Of a DNA stretch of 64,000 nucleotides, positions 13,523 through 25,422 are shown piece after piece. Where the stretch lies: the NCBI GenBank assembly GCA_033030425.1, contig JAUFSD010000001.1, positions 1,612,001 to 1,676,000 on the forward strand, in the 5' to 3' direction. The notes under the pieces are model-generated. The model had not been told where the DNA came from. It made no database searches and saw nothing but the letters and a program-made list of their open reading frames with translations. A program made the translations under genes and the position numbers. The stretch's first letter is position 1. Every line of letters starts with the position of its first letter. This stretch comes from Verpa conica (Eukaryota > Ascomycota > Pezizomycetes > Pezizales > Morchellaceae).

Positions 13523-15308
13523 TTATTTTTCACCGATTTCAGGTTTCCGGCCATAAATGAAATATCTAGAGTTTATAAATATCATTAGCAATCCTAGGTG
13601 GAAAGTAGCTGAAGACAGGAGAGCAAGTATCTTACCCATGAGCATAATATTTTAGCTCTAGATCTTTATGTTGGATTTCTGCAAGGGCCTTGTCACAAAG
13701 CTCCTTGACATCTTCTTCCTTCCATTCGAGTATGCGAGTTAAGAGGGCAACAGCGAACGCATGAAGACTCTCACACATCCCGACTTTGCCCCAGCGGCCG
13801 ATTTCTTTCTGGGCTGGGTCATCTGGCCAGGCGCCAATCGGCCAACGCTCGACGCGTTCAGTGACATCAACAAACCTTGCACAGAATGTTAATTGAAGGA
13901 AGCAGAGAGAGTGGGCAATATGACATACCCGGCCTTTTTCATTCTCTCCTTCATTGAGGCAGCGACCTGAAGCGGACGACCGGACTGGGAAAAGGTATCG
14001 CAAACAAGGGACCACCATTTTGCTAAAGAAGAGTTATCTATAGATGGTACATCTCCAGTAGCAGATGCGAGCTTGCTATCGTAGTCTTGGAATTCAAAGT
14101 AGCCTCCTGGAGCAGTATGGCTGGTTAAATTTAGGAAGATAAGTTCATGGCCAATTCCGGTATTAAACAGCAGTAGGAATGCAGTATTACGGGTAAAATT
14201 ATACCCCTTCACCTGAATAACAAGGAAGGCAAGGTAGGTGGGGGCAAAAAAGAAAACAAAGCTTACTCATAACAGCGCTTAAGAAACAAGTCCCAGTCTT
14301 GAAACGAACCGCACAAACTTCGTGCGTGAATAAAGTCAAAATAATTCTTTGGGCAAGTCCAATCACTCTCAACATCATCAACCTCAAACTTGCAATTCGG
14401 TGGAACCCTAACCACAATTAAACAAATCTGTTAACAAAGACCTTTGACCATAGAGAAATATAAAAAGGACTTCATACCAAGGTGGCTGTATCTTACTCAA
14501 ATCATTCCCGATAACCTCCGCATCCGGAAACATCCTATTCACGCATCCTGCATTAACACCGGCATTGTGGTCGAACAGTCAATTGCTAATAGGAAATAAC
14601 ACCCACTCTGCTATATCCATTGCCCAACTTCCTGTCCCAGTCCCAATGTCAAGTATATGCTTCACCCCACTCTTCAATGGGGCAAGGTAGAGCTCCCCAC
14701 CGATCAAGATTTTGAAGATGTGGTGGTAGAGGTCTAGACGTTCAATTTCTCTATCATCATTGGGGAGCATATATACACCTTCACGATACGAATGGTAGCG
14801 GCGGCCATTCTCGTAGACATATGAATAGGTACTGGAGCTGGTAGTATTGATGTCGCTACTGGCACTTTTTTTGAGAGTTTAGCCTTTTTCATTTTCGTTT
14901 TTTATAGGAGCAGCAGTAGAGAATTAAATAGAGAATGACTACATACTCTCCTCTGGTAGATGAACCAAATCCAGAATCAACATCAGAAAATGATTGCTGT
15001 ATTGTGTCACGAGCGAAGAGTTTCGCAGAACCGATTAGCACAGCTCAAGAAGATACCTATATGAGCTATTGGATGAAGGTAGAGGATGAATTGGGGATAG
15101 TGGGGATTCTGGAGATGAGCCGGAGAAAGATTACCGGAGAGGAGGGCACGAGGGGAGGCAAGAGAGACGGAGGTTTCGGGGGAGACGAAGAGGGGCAGTC
15201 GTAGAAGAGAACAGCGGCAGTGGCAGTGACAGTGGCAGTGACAGCGGGACTTACACTATCCGTATCCATGGCACCGAAGAATGAATCTACTGTTGTGGAC
15301 CCGGCCAT
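13523..15308 (-). CDS. LaeA-like TAM-family SAM-dependent methyltransferase (copy 1)
   Basis: Eight exons on the minus strand: 15308-15255, 14996-14947, 14858-14607, 14534-14478, 14407-14267, 14120-13929, 13875-13636 and 13565-13523. They total 1029 nt, 342 residues. Introns are 258, 88, 72, 70, 146, 53 and 70 nt, all GT-AG, with phases matching at every join. Family landmarks appear in order: YENGRRYHSYREGVYMLPND (about 50-69), RLDLYHHIF, motif I DIGTGTGSWAMDIAE (105-119), VIGNDLSKIQPPW, VPPNCKFEVDD, FDFIHARSLCGSF, APGGYFEFQDYD, WPIGAWPDD, and a C-terminal YGRKP. These fit the LaeA/UMTA-like group, about 300-360 residues. The SAM-binding glycines are intact, so it is probably active; the substrate is unknown. 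The first two small exons are the least certain: their coding makes good sense (acidic Ser/Asp-rich N-terminus), but intron 1 is long. It stands alone, 2.1 kb from the Rho gene. Confidence 0.85.
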
Positions 15309-17451
15309 TTGGTTGACAGATCGGAGGCTGTGGCGTGTGCAGTATCTCGGAGTGGGGAAACACGTATGCAACTTATAGCTATTCTACCGCGCCGCAGCCT
15401 TGGTTTTGTGTACTGCTTGACTCGTCGTTTTACTGAGGGCAAAGAGAAGGTCCTGCGAGATATGGCAGACAGGTGGAGGTGAGAGAGGCCTGGGACTAGA
15501 CCAAACAGAGGAATAGCCTGTGGGTAACGGTATCAGCCGAGACCTAACCCAAACAGCGGCGGTGGGCATGCATTCCAGAGAAGAAGCGACAAATCAAGAG
15601 CCTCAAAACACCTAATTTCTTTGTTGTTGTAAAGTGGCTGGGAGCAAGACCCTGCAAGACCCGTGGGAACTCACGTGAACGGGCTTCCGGGTTGCATGGG
15701 TATGATACTGTTCCTAGGAGAAGATCCCCCGGTAGGGGGCATTATGCCGAGGGAGCATCGCACTTGATGATCCTCAACTTTCTATAGCGTCTTGAGAGTC
15801 TACGCTTTGATTTAATGTACTTTATAAGTAAATATGTCACACCTTGAATTTCTGTACATGAATGATGGGACCTGATATAAAGATTTCCACCATTACACCA
15901 CATACATGTATTACCGGCTCAATTCTGAACTACGGAACGCGCGCACGATTATAATCCATTCAAAATTTCTAGTAGCTTTCGGATCTATGGAGAGTAATGA
16001 CAAATTTTGTAGTTATATTTTGATATCTCGGTCCCGCTATCAGCACCCACTATATATTTAGTTACAGGGCGCCACTAGAACTACCAATTCAGAATATTGA
16101 TATGTAAAATGCATGCGGCCAAGCTGTTTCCTGTACCTCTCCCGTTTCCCCGGCTTCGTTGTCGGAAAGCTTACAGCGTTAATAGAATCCCTGGATATTA
16201 TGCCTCTACCCGCTATCGAGCATAGGAAACCGACAATCTAGGTTCTTCCAGAACCTAACACTATGCGGTAGGCCGTAACATCGTCACAAATCGTTTAAAT
16301 ATAAATAAAAGATCCATATGCACCAAGTTCCATAATAGCCTCATAATCAGCGGTAAACCTAAGGGCGCGTTTAAGACAAAGGTCATATAACATTATCTAC
16401 AATACAGTTCCCAGTATCTAACGTTCTCCTAGTAAGATTATACCGTGTTCCCGGTGACCGTGCCGTGCCACAGCTCATGCCACGAGTGAGAATTTGTGCT
16501 TACCGTTAAGGGTTAGGGTTTGTACGTTGGTAATCCTTAATACTCTTAAATAGTGGTAGCTGATCGATAGAGAGTTAGGGCTTTGGTGAAGCCGCGGCGA
16601 TTATAGATCGCCGGATTTGTTAATCTATTGCTCCGTGGTCCACGGCAGGTTGCTCGCGGCTGATACCTAGATAGGGTGAGGATTTGCATGCGGTCTGGTG
16701 AGCAACAGCCCAGATGTAGGTTTACGCCTTGCTAGTTTTATTTTACATGTCGGAGGCGATAAACCAGGGCGGTCAAATAAATGAAATAAATATTTAACTT
16801 CCGCGTTATGTATCGTGTGAGGATCATAGGCTGACTCATAGTCAGGTAAGAAACACCCGGCACTTGCATCGTTACATCCTCGCGACCTAAATGTTTCTCT
16901 GTCTCTGTCCTGGAGCGCAACATGTATCTAGTATAAATTATTTATACACTACGCCTACTCTATAAGTAAGAGCGCTATAGATATGAAGACTAATAAGGTT
17001 CTCACCAATGACTCTTTTGTATCCCGCACCAACAACTCACGGCTGGGAGGCAACCACATAGCCTGCAAGGTTGACATTTTCTTTTTTGTGACTTCAGCCT
17101 TGCTTTGTTATTGAATGACTTATTGTGATAGGCTCATCCGGTGTGACGCGACGTGATGCGATTTTCGCTTCCGTGCGAGGCAGTGTGCTTGACGCTTTTC
17201 TAACCCTTTGGAGTAAAGTGTACTATATGATAACTACGTGTAGGCGTTTTGGTCTTTACCGGGAGGGGGATATCGTCAGCTGGGACATCGGGGAATTTTA
17301 CGTATATCAATAGGTGGTGTTCCTCTGTCTTTCTCTTCTCTTTTATCCCTTAGAATTCTACGGCCAAGATTTTTGGGATTTTTTTCACCCTTCCCTTGCT
17401 GGACCTGTTTTATGAAGAGAGGGAGATAGTAAACTACTTACGATAACATCA
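15309..17451. other. Intergenic between divergent methyltransferase and Rho genes
   Basis: Shared upstream region of the minus-strand methyltransferase and the plus-strand Rho gene. It is AT-rich with no microsatellites. I see no ORF with family resemblance and no clear core promoter. A single TTAGGG-like pair at about 16510 is isolated. Confidence 0.5.
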
Positions 17452-18193
17452 ATGCGTAGAGTATGATAACCCCCTCCCCATCCTTTTAACCATTCCAACT
17501 AGAGATCCAATGAATAGACCTCTCGTCCCTTCCTACCTCTTATCTAGGTAAAAACCCATATTAACGCGTACACAGAAACAAAAAAACCAAGTCGATACAG
17601 TCTACCGTCGCAAACTTGTAATAGTTGGCGATGGCGCCTGCGGAAAGACATGTCTCCTTATGCGATGCACAAAAGACGAATTCGACCCAGACGGCTACAT
17701 CCCCACGGTATTCGAAAACTACGTAGCTGACATAAACCTCCCGGACGGGCGTCACGTCGAGCTGGCTCTCTGGGACACAGCTGGGCAGGAAGATTACGAC
17801 AGACTGCGACCACTGTCATACCCCGACTCCCATGTTGTCCTAATCGCCTTCTCCATAGACTCGCCGGAGTCGCTGCAGAATGTGTATGAGAAGTGGATTA
17901 GCGAGGTGAAGCATTTCTGCGGTAATTTGCCGGTGGTGTTGGTTGGGTGTAAGAAGGATTTACGAGGAAATGAAGAGGTGAAAAGAAAACTATGGGAGTC
18001 GGCGGGGAGAAAGCCATTGACTGAGGAGGATGGGTTGAAGGCGGTTAGGGATTTGAGTATGCAGGCTTACCTTGAGTGCTCTTCGAAGACAGGGGAAGGG
18101 GTGAAGGAGTTGTTTGAGAAGGCAACGACCATAAGCATGGCAGTATCTATAAAGCCATCCCGTTGCAGCCGTCCGGGCTGTGTAATTTTATAA
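17452..18193 (+). CDS. Divergent Rho-family small GTPase
   Basis: Proposed exons are 17452-17460 (ATG CGT AGA) and 17576-18193, giving 208 residues. The second exon is open but has no in-frame ATG before the P-loop, so a short 5' exon is needed. The chosen 115-nt intron has GTATGA, a TTAAC branch point and ACAG, and keeps frame. All nucleotide-binding motifs are present: P-loop GDGACGKT (about 21-28), effector loop [12 protein letters not shown], switch [28 protein letters not shown] and ECSSK. The C-terminus is CVIL, a CaaX box expected to be geranylgeranylated. Family role: switch for cell-wall synthesis and actin polarity. It differs from canonical Rho1 just after the P-loop ([12 protein letters not shown]), in the insert region ([19 protein letters not shown]) and in the tail. 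It is probably a Rho1-type paralogue rather than the main Rho1. Confidence 0.85.
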
Positions 18194-19154
18194 AAAGATA
18201 TTTAATGGGGGGTTTATGAAGACATTTGGGGGCCTAAAATATGTGGTTGGCTAGTTTCTTGCTTATGAAGCTCTTAGTTTTGGGTGTTTGTTGCTTGTTA
18301 TTATATTTGCTCTTGAGTTAATTATTTCATGAGCTAATTATTTCATGAGTTTTATAACTACATAATACGCTTGTTTAAGTCTTCGATTTGCATTTAAATT
18401 ATGGGCTAGTACGTTTCCTCAAGTCACATGTCCTAACCCCCATCACAGAGGTTGAGCCATCAACCCTTTGACCATGTCCAACGCCGGGCTTCAAACTACT
18501 CTCTTGCCTTCATAGGTCACTATACTCTAGCACTACGGGCTCACATTTCTGGGTGCATATGGTAGCCTTATCAAAATCCCACTGCAAGGAGAGCTTACAA
18601 CATACACATCAAAGCAAGCTGGTTATAACTCCCTTAGAGGGCCTTTTCAGTATCATGTGGTGACTATGATGTTGGTCATTCATCTTCTTTGTTCTTTGGG
18701 GTACACCAACGTATCAGCCACAATACTCGCTAATTCCTTCCATACCGAACATTGAAGAGTCCGATAGTCCCTTGAAGATTGATTCCTTCTCTAGATCATT
18801 GTTGAGCTGAATTAGATCTTGTTATATGATTTGTCACGGATGGATTACCTTCAGCATGATATGCCATGAGTTTCTGAGCCAGTGTTAGGTCAGTGTACTC
18901 CTATATCTTTCGAGAGAATCCTAGACTAATCTTAGTTCAATTAAAATAGACCAAGAATAGGATTGTATCACTTCTGAAAGACGGCCTTTGTTTAACCTGC
19001 CTTGTCTGGGGGACTCACTTTGTTCACAAAAAAAAAACAAAGACTACTCAAATAAAAGGAGGACAATAACCGACAGTAGCCTCAACACCTGCTTTCAATT
19101 TCCTCTAAAATTGACACTATCCTCCCCCCTCCCCAAAACTCACTACCTAAAGCT
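18194..19154. other. Intergenic between Rho gene and coiled-coil gene
   Basis: No gene seen. At about 18430-18540 the minus strand carries a weakly tRNA-like pattern (AGTTTGAAGCCCGG resembles a B box), which I do not annotate as a tRNA. Confidence 0.5.
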
Positions 19155-22100
19155 ATGACTTCCAACATTGGTGAAAGATCTAAGAAAAAACGTGGAGTAG
19201 TCTTCGATCAGCGAGAAGAATACACAATACCCCAAGAAGAAATGTCTGACGATAGTATTGAAAGTCTCTATAGCCCGCAACTCTCTTCGCCAGACCTCCC
19301 GACTTTCGTAAAAGCAACCCCAAAGCTCCACAAGCCAGCTACTACGGAAACAACTCCCCTCCGTAAGAGTTCCAGACTGGCTACCCCCGTTAAGAGACAG
19401 AAGCAAGATTATTATGAGGAGTCAGATGATGAAATACCAATGTTTTTCAGTAAACGGGGTAATAAACACAGCGCCATATTACCAACACCGAGGAAAGTTT
19501 CTGACTCAGATTATGAAGAACCCCCGAGGACTAGCAAGAGACGGCGCAAAGGGGGAGCTACTACCTCATCAGTGCTAGGAAGGTCTAGAGCCTTTGACTT
19601 AGAACCAGAGGAAAGTTATTGGTCAGAAGATGGAGAAGTTAGAAAAGAAGAACACCAAATAGAGCCCCCCACCTCGCTCCCAGAATCAGCACTAGAGGAT
19701 GATTCTGGACCAGATTATGGAGACGGGCCTCCAATGACCAAGAGACGCAAAAGAATCGAGCATGTACATGCAGCCGAGACACCCAAACAAATTCCCGCCT
19801 ATAGTGATGAGCTGCAATACAACTCGCAGTTTACAGAGATATACAGCTCTGTACCCGATGATAGTATCAGGATACAGCCCTCTTCACCAGTACCCGAAGT
19901 GGAACTTTCATTCGGTAGCCTTGTTGAGGAAAATAGTATTTTGAGGGCTCATAATAGGGAATTCGAAAGCACCGCTGATAAATTCCTCAGTATTGCAGCA
20001 TCCGTCGGCGAAATCGCTTTTTCAAACGCCTCTGAATCAGAGGAACAATTAAAGTCCATCAGAAATGAATTAAGCCTCATTAAGCATCCTGCAGCAGAGG
20101 CCTGCGATGTCCTCCTTCTTAGACTGTCAGAGATGCATCAAGAACTTAGTATAGTGAAGGATAACGAAGAGAAATTAGTACTCAAGGTTGGAGAGCTTGA
20201 GAATATTGTCAATACTATGAGAGCCACTACAAGTGAGGCAGTTTCTAACAGAGAACCTCCTTTGGGACTCCAGGCAATGAAGTCTACACAAGGAAAAAAT
20301 GATATAAAAAAAATACTGGATTTCAATAAGAGTCTCATCGAGGCCCAAGAACAGTACGAAAAAACCATTACGGAACTTACAGGAAAGATCAGTTGGTACA
20401 AATACATTAATGAGGAACAGAACGTGAGTAGCCACCGGGCTGCGCAAGAACTAGGCGAAATAATGTCAGAATTCGATATGAATTTTGAGGAAGCCATCGC
20501 CCCACTCGAAGGCTTCACATTCACCCATAAATCCTCTAGAATTTACGGGGGAGGCCCGAAACTAAAGGGGAAGAGGGTTATAGGTTTTGTCGAAGATGTT
20601 AAAGCTGCTAAAAAAGCGGCTGAAGAGGCGATTGAGAAAGTTATCGCTGATCTTGAGCAGAAGCACAAAGATTTGGCGGCTCATCCTCCTCTGGCGGTCG
20701 TAACTGTAGTTCACGATAATGTTGAGGATGAGCTCGACTATACCAAGGATCTGCTCGAGCAGCGTACTATAGAATTTAATCAATACATCGCCGAGATTGA
20801 AGCCGGAGAAACTTTCCTGGAGGTTAAGAAGGAGCTTATTTCAATCAGAGGTGCGTACAATGTGGCCCTGGAGCGCTTAGTGAAAAATCAAGATGCAATA
20901 AAAGAGTTCCAAGCAAGTATTAAAAGCCTTAGAGCGAGGCATGTCATGAATGATAAAACGATTCTGGATTTGAGAACAGCTATTGGAGCTGGAGATGATA
21001 TTATCCATGACGGATGCAAGAAAGAACTCGGGGAGGCTATGGCAGCACTCGCAGCAATGACTGTTAAGCACGATGCTTTAGCTGCAGAGTTACAACAATA
21101 CACCGACTTTACTGCTGCGCTCAGCGAAGTAAATAAGGAGAAGCTAACGATTGCTAAGCTGAAAGTAAAATGTGATAAGGATATCGCAGAAATAAACGCA
21201 AAACATAAAGCAGCGAAGGACGCTACCTGGGCAAGGGTTTTAAAATACAAGGAGGAGTGTGCAGCTTGGAAAATAAGAATCACCGACACAACGAATGCTC
21301 GAATCGCAAGGTTGAAAGCAAGGGGTGTTGGTGAGGGAGGGAGAGGGAGTGCTGAGCAGGAGGCTGAAATCGTTAAGTTGAAGGATGAAATCACTAAAGC
21401 GAAGGATGAGATTGCTAAGGCAAAAGATGAGGCGGACGGTGAAGCTGCAAAGGCGAAAGATGAAGTTGCAAAGGCGATTGATGAGGTTACAAAGGCAAAG
21501 GATGAAGCTGCTAAACTAGAGGATGAAATCGCTACGGCGAAAGATGAAATTGCAAAGGCGAAGGCAGAAGCAGCTGAGGCAGAAGCAGCTGCTAAGGCTG
21601 AGGCTGATGATTCTGCAGAAACTAAGAAAGTGCTTAAAGTCGCTGAGGAGAAGCTTAAGATTCTGAAGTTTTATCCTGAACTGCTGCCATCGAATAGGGA
21701 GTTTAGTGATGGTGATTTTGCCAAGGAATGGGAAAGTCTCTATATTAATGTCATGGCTTTTTGTACCATCAACTACTCTGCACGTAGTGGTTTTCAAGCA
21801 TACGACTACACGGAGAGTAGAGATGCTGAGGGTCTCCTTTCAATATATATCCGGGATGCTGTTATCTGTCATAACTCTATGATTGATTCTATCAATGATA
21901 GCGCTATAGCCTTTTTACATGATTATAGAACAAAAGTAGCAGCGGCAATCATCTTTAGGATACTTGTTGAAGAAATATTCGACCCGATACGGTACTTATT
22001 GAGCGTACGATTCCAGGATACAACACAACGATGGAAGAAAAAGTCACAACTTAAGAAAGCGTGGGAGGCAGGAGACCTTCAGGCAGCAGCACCAAAAGCC

Positions 22101-22972
22101 TGGTTTGAAGAGAGGGATAGTTGGATGCTGAGGAATGTAAGAGGGAGGGATAATGAAAAAAAAGAAAGGAGTATTGAACAAGATGAGCGTCTATACCGGA
22201 AAAAGAAGCGCTTAAACTTCAACTACTTTAAAGAAATTGAAAAAGGCGAGAAGCTTAACAATGCTGGTAGGTGAATCACTTGATCCCGTTTTACTTTCCC
22301 TTGCTAATTTCTGATATCTTGGTGCTTAATAGATATCAGAGCAATCAAATTTTCAAGATCTAAGTTGATGATGGCCATGTTCAGCTCTATCAATGACACA
22401 AGTCTTAACCAAAAATGCAAAGAACTCCGTTCAAACGTCTCAGCACTTATTCGGGACACGCTCCTCCCACTCCGTCTCCCAAGGGACGCAGATTCTGAAG
22501 ATCCAGAAGAACCATACGACAACTTTACACTTAAATCCGAGCTCTGGGTCATCCTAAAGCAAGCATTTGAAATGGCCTTGAACATGAGCTTCCAGCCCAC
22601 AACCATATATGCTGATACTAAAGAGCTTCTAGACATGGTAACCTTTAACGAAAGCTATATGACGGATATTGAGCAACCGGAAGATCGTGCTGATTTAGAT
22701 AGAGAACTGCATGACGTAGCAGTCGGATTTGCAGTAAGCGAGGTTCCTGTAATGGATATCACTGGTAAGGTCGAAATAATCGTTCAGCCAGCCTTGGTGA
22801 GAAAGGGGGAATACAAAGATGGGGTATACAAGGTTGAACCATTAAGTGTAATCAGCAAGGCAAAGGTCTTCATTCGGAGTAAGTCCAGAAAACCATGCGC
22901 AATGCCTAATTCCTATGACATCTACTAACGGAGATTCTAGTACCTCCAATACCGGACCCTGAAGATGAATAG
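19155..22972 (+). CDS. Large coiled-coil protein of unknown function
   Basis: Three exons, 19155-22266, 22333-22878 and 22941-22972, encode 1229 residues. Intron 1 (66 nt) is GTAGGT...AATAG. Intron 2 (62 nt) has GTAAGT, TACTAAC and CTAG, and replaces a false stop, so the true C-terminus is VFIRIPPIPDPEDE. Residues 1-250 are polar and probably disordered, with basic clusters (RSKKKRG, RTSKRRRKGG, TKRRKRIE) that could be nuclear localisation signals. From about 255 to 830 it is mostly heptad coiled coil. Residues about 739-822 are a degenerate seven-residue repeat around AKAKDE(I/V/A). After that lies a probably globular helical part, about 836-990, with FSDGDFAKEWESLY and IIFRILVEEIFDP. From memory, similar W/L and RIL..IF patterns occur in uncharacterised Pezizomycotina proteins. 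The last 80 residues look beta-rich. No catalytic motif is visible, so no function is assigned. Confidence 0.75.
21366..21620 (+). repeat. Degenerate 21-nt (seven-codon) tandem repeat within the coiled-coil gene
   Basis: Encodes about ten imperfect copies of a Lys-Ala-Lys-Asp-Glu heptad (KAKDEIAKAKDE type). Copies differ at synonymous and conservative positions, so this is an old or selected expansion rather than a fresh one. Confidence 0.75.
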
Positions 22973-25422
22973 TAATAATATCGTATTGGAATACTTATTA
23001 GCAGATAATGAGAAACTGCACTGCGAGGAGAGAAATCCAAAAGAAGGGGGGAAAATACACGGTTTAGATGGATATATAGGGCAGAAATACTAAATGGGGT
23101 GTAATATTAATATTATAATAACAAGCTACATTTCCCTTGCTATACAAAAAATTTATCAGTGTATTGCCGTACATGTTGAAGACTAGCTCTAAAACTATTG
23201 GGATAAGCTAGCTAGTCAATATTCTTGTATCCCCCGGTCGTAACAATCTGGGAGATAGTGTATCACATGCATGTTGCTTTATTTGAAGATCTAGGACATT
23301 TCTATTTTTATATAGGCTTCTTTTTGACGTTTATAGCAGCATATATTTGCTTTTTAGATCTATTAATAGGGTGTTTATGTCTACAAACAAATCACAAAAC
23401 TTGATTTAGTTCTCATGTTTCTTTGAAAAAGTCCTGATAGGAGGTTCGATCTTGTTAGGGATATAGAGAGGTACGTGGTATATATATGGTAACTTCAATA
23501 CTTATAGAGCCGAAAGTAGCTTCGTTTATAGTTTAGGTATCCATAAGTGAAGATTTTACAATACAAGTAGGGCTTAGGTGTTAGTTACTGGCTTAGTGTA
23601 TGGCTATACTAGGAAACATGTGCTCTTCAGCTTTTATAGGTTTCTATTTAGAAAAACCTGCTAGCTAATTCAAGAGAAAGGAGAATCATATTCTCTACCT
23701 ATACCAAGTACTACCCTCCACTAACTCGGCCTGAGTTAATCTTAGTCGACCTCAAATTCCCGTGACTGATTATACCCACTTATGACCCTTGGGAAACAGT
23801 AGTCTCTCATATATCGAGTGATTAAATGTGACTCTTCCTATTGATCTTGCAAGCCAGAATTCAAGTAACTTTAGGCGAGATGACTTGAGTTTTGACCAAT
23901 CATAGGATTGATGGCATAAGTATCTCGGTTGCGGGTACTATGCCAGGTGTAAATCTTATCACGATCGCAACCCAGCTTCCTCAAATCGATTGTGAAGGGA
24001 TTGTATATTTGGGTAGGAAAAAAACAACTTGAACACGGATATCAAGCCGACAAATTAACCTACCGATGGCTAAGCGTAGGCGAATCAAAAATGTTTACTG
24101 GCAAAAAAACAAAAAAACAAAATGGTGTGCTCGTTCTCTTTTCACGCATTTCATATCACAACTCTCATGCATGTGCATTCTACATAGTACAGAATAGAAT
24201 GTTCGAACATTGCTCTACGACCTCGGCGATATTCAAGGGCAGGGTGCGACGACGTAATTTGTTTCGATCCGATTTCTAACTGCACGTATCTATTACAGAA
24301 CTGTTCATGGGTCATTATAAAGCAGCTGATGGCTGCATGGTAGGATTTCTCACCGACATAACTATCGTCAATACTCGGCCCTAGAAATAAATAGGCGATA
24401 AGCGGCTTTTGTGGGCCGGAAGCGAAGGTTGCTTAGGTGCATGGATGTGCCTGTATCATTTAGGCGCGTCTTTGTGGTTCTATATCATATACTAGAGAGT
24501 GTATTTCCTATCATGGGTGTAGCTGTAATACTTTTTTAAACCATGAACGTACACAGTTATATAGAAGGAACTGGTATCTCGATGGATTTATACACACCAC
24601 TAGTAAAAACCGAGTGATCTTGTGTGCAACGCGATCGGTAGATCGGCTTTTGACGGCTACTCAATACAGCCATAACCTAGAGAGGCATTTATTTAGATAA
24701 GCCTCGCTAGAACCGGCTGGCAGTATAGTATCGTTGCTTTTTGGCTGCAAACTCCTATAATGCGACTAGATATTCTGGGTCAATTAGTGAATTATGTTCT
24801 TGAGTACGCCCGTAAGCGCTATTGACTACAGCTTTGCCAACTAGCGTGGGGGAACCCCTAGGCTGTGGATATATACGATGTATGTGTTGAGTCTGCAGCA
24901 TCTATCACTATATGTAATGACGCCCCCTTAACTCCAGAGAGCCAAAATATGTCATGAGCCGTTTAGAATAAACGAGGTTTTCTGCGCACTCATAGTTCTC
25001 TAAGCCTTTTAAGCCATACCTGCTTGATACAGATGTGCATAAACGCATGTGTACGCACAACCTTGGACTATTAAGAAACAAGTAGGAATGCCTAGGAGAC
25101 CTGATACCTGGTGCAACCGAAAGCCCATTTTAATCCGACCATTAGTTAAGACCTTCTACACTATGAATATTTTGTGACCAGGATTCCCCATAACAGCCCG
25201 TATATAACCTACGGAGAAATACGTGGTACGTGCAAGGGTCCTAAGATACACAAAGTATGCTTGGTAAATTTCCGACAATCGGAGGCCACGTTTAGAGTAG
25301 CTTTTGTTCATACATATTCTTTGGGTCTTCCCTCTTTGTTTCCCCTCATACCAGTACCGTTCGCATAGTCGGCCTAAACCTAGAAATTAAACACCTTCCG
25401 CAATATATATATATCACCAACC
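22973..25422. other. Intergenic, AT-rich
   Basis: No supported gene. The 95-codon frame at 23992-24279 has no recognisable domain and no neighbouring exon. No microsatellites. Frequent CTAG/TATA words suggest decayed repeat DNA, but no element boundaries were found by eye. Confidence 0.5.

Noticed and set aside
14139..14212. Apparent insertion (GYNFTRNTAFLLLF...) before the GGYFEFQDYD block of the first methyltransferase
   Set aside because: It is intron sequence: using GTAAGC at 14266 and the CCAG at 14121 restores RCYDHTAPGGYFE with correct phase.
16505..16520. Telomere-like TTAGGG units
   Set aside because: Only about two imperfect units inside unique sequence; not an array.
18430..18545. 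tRNA-derived SINE-like pattern on the minus strand
   Set aside because: The B-box match (AGTTTGAAGCCC) is weak and no second convincing copy was found; the word at about 28700 is only loosely similar.
22879..22928. C-terminus SKSRKPCAMPNSYDIY of the coiled-coil protein
   Set aside because: This is intron read-through: a GTAAGT donor, TACTAAC branch point and CTAG acceptor give a better end (IPPIPDPEDE).
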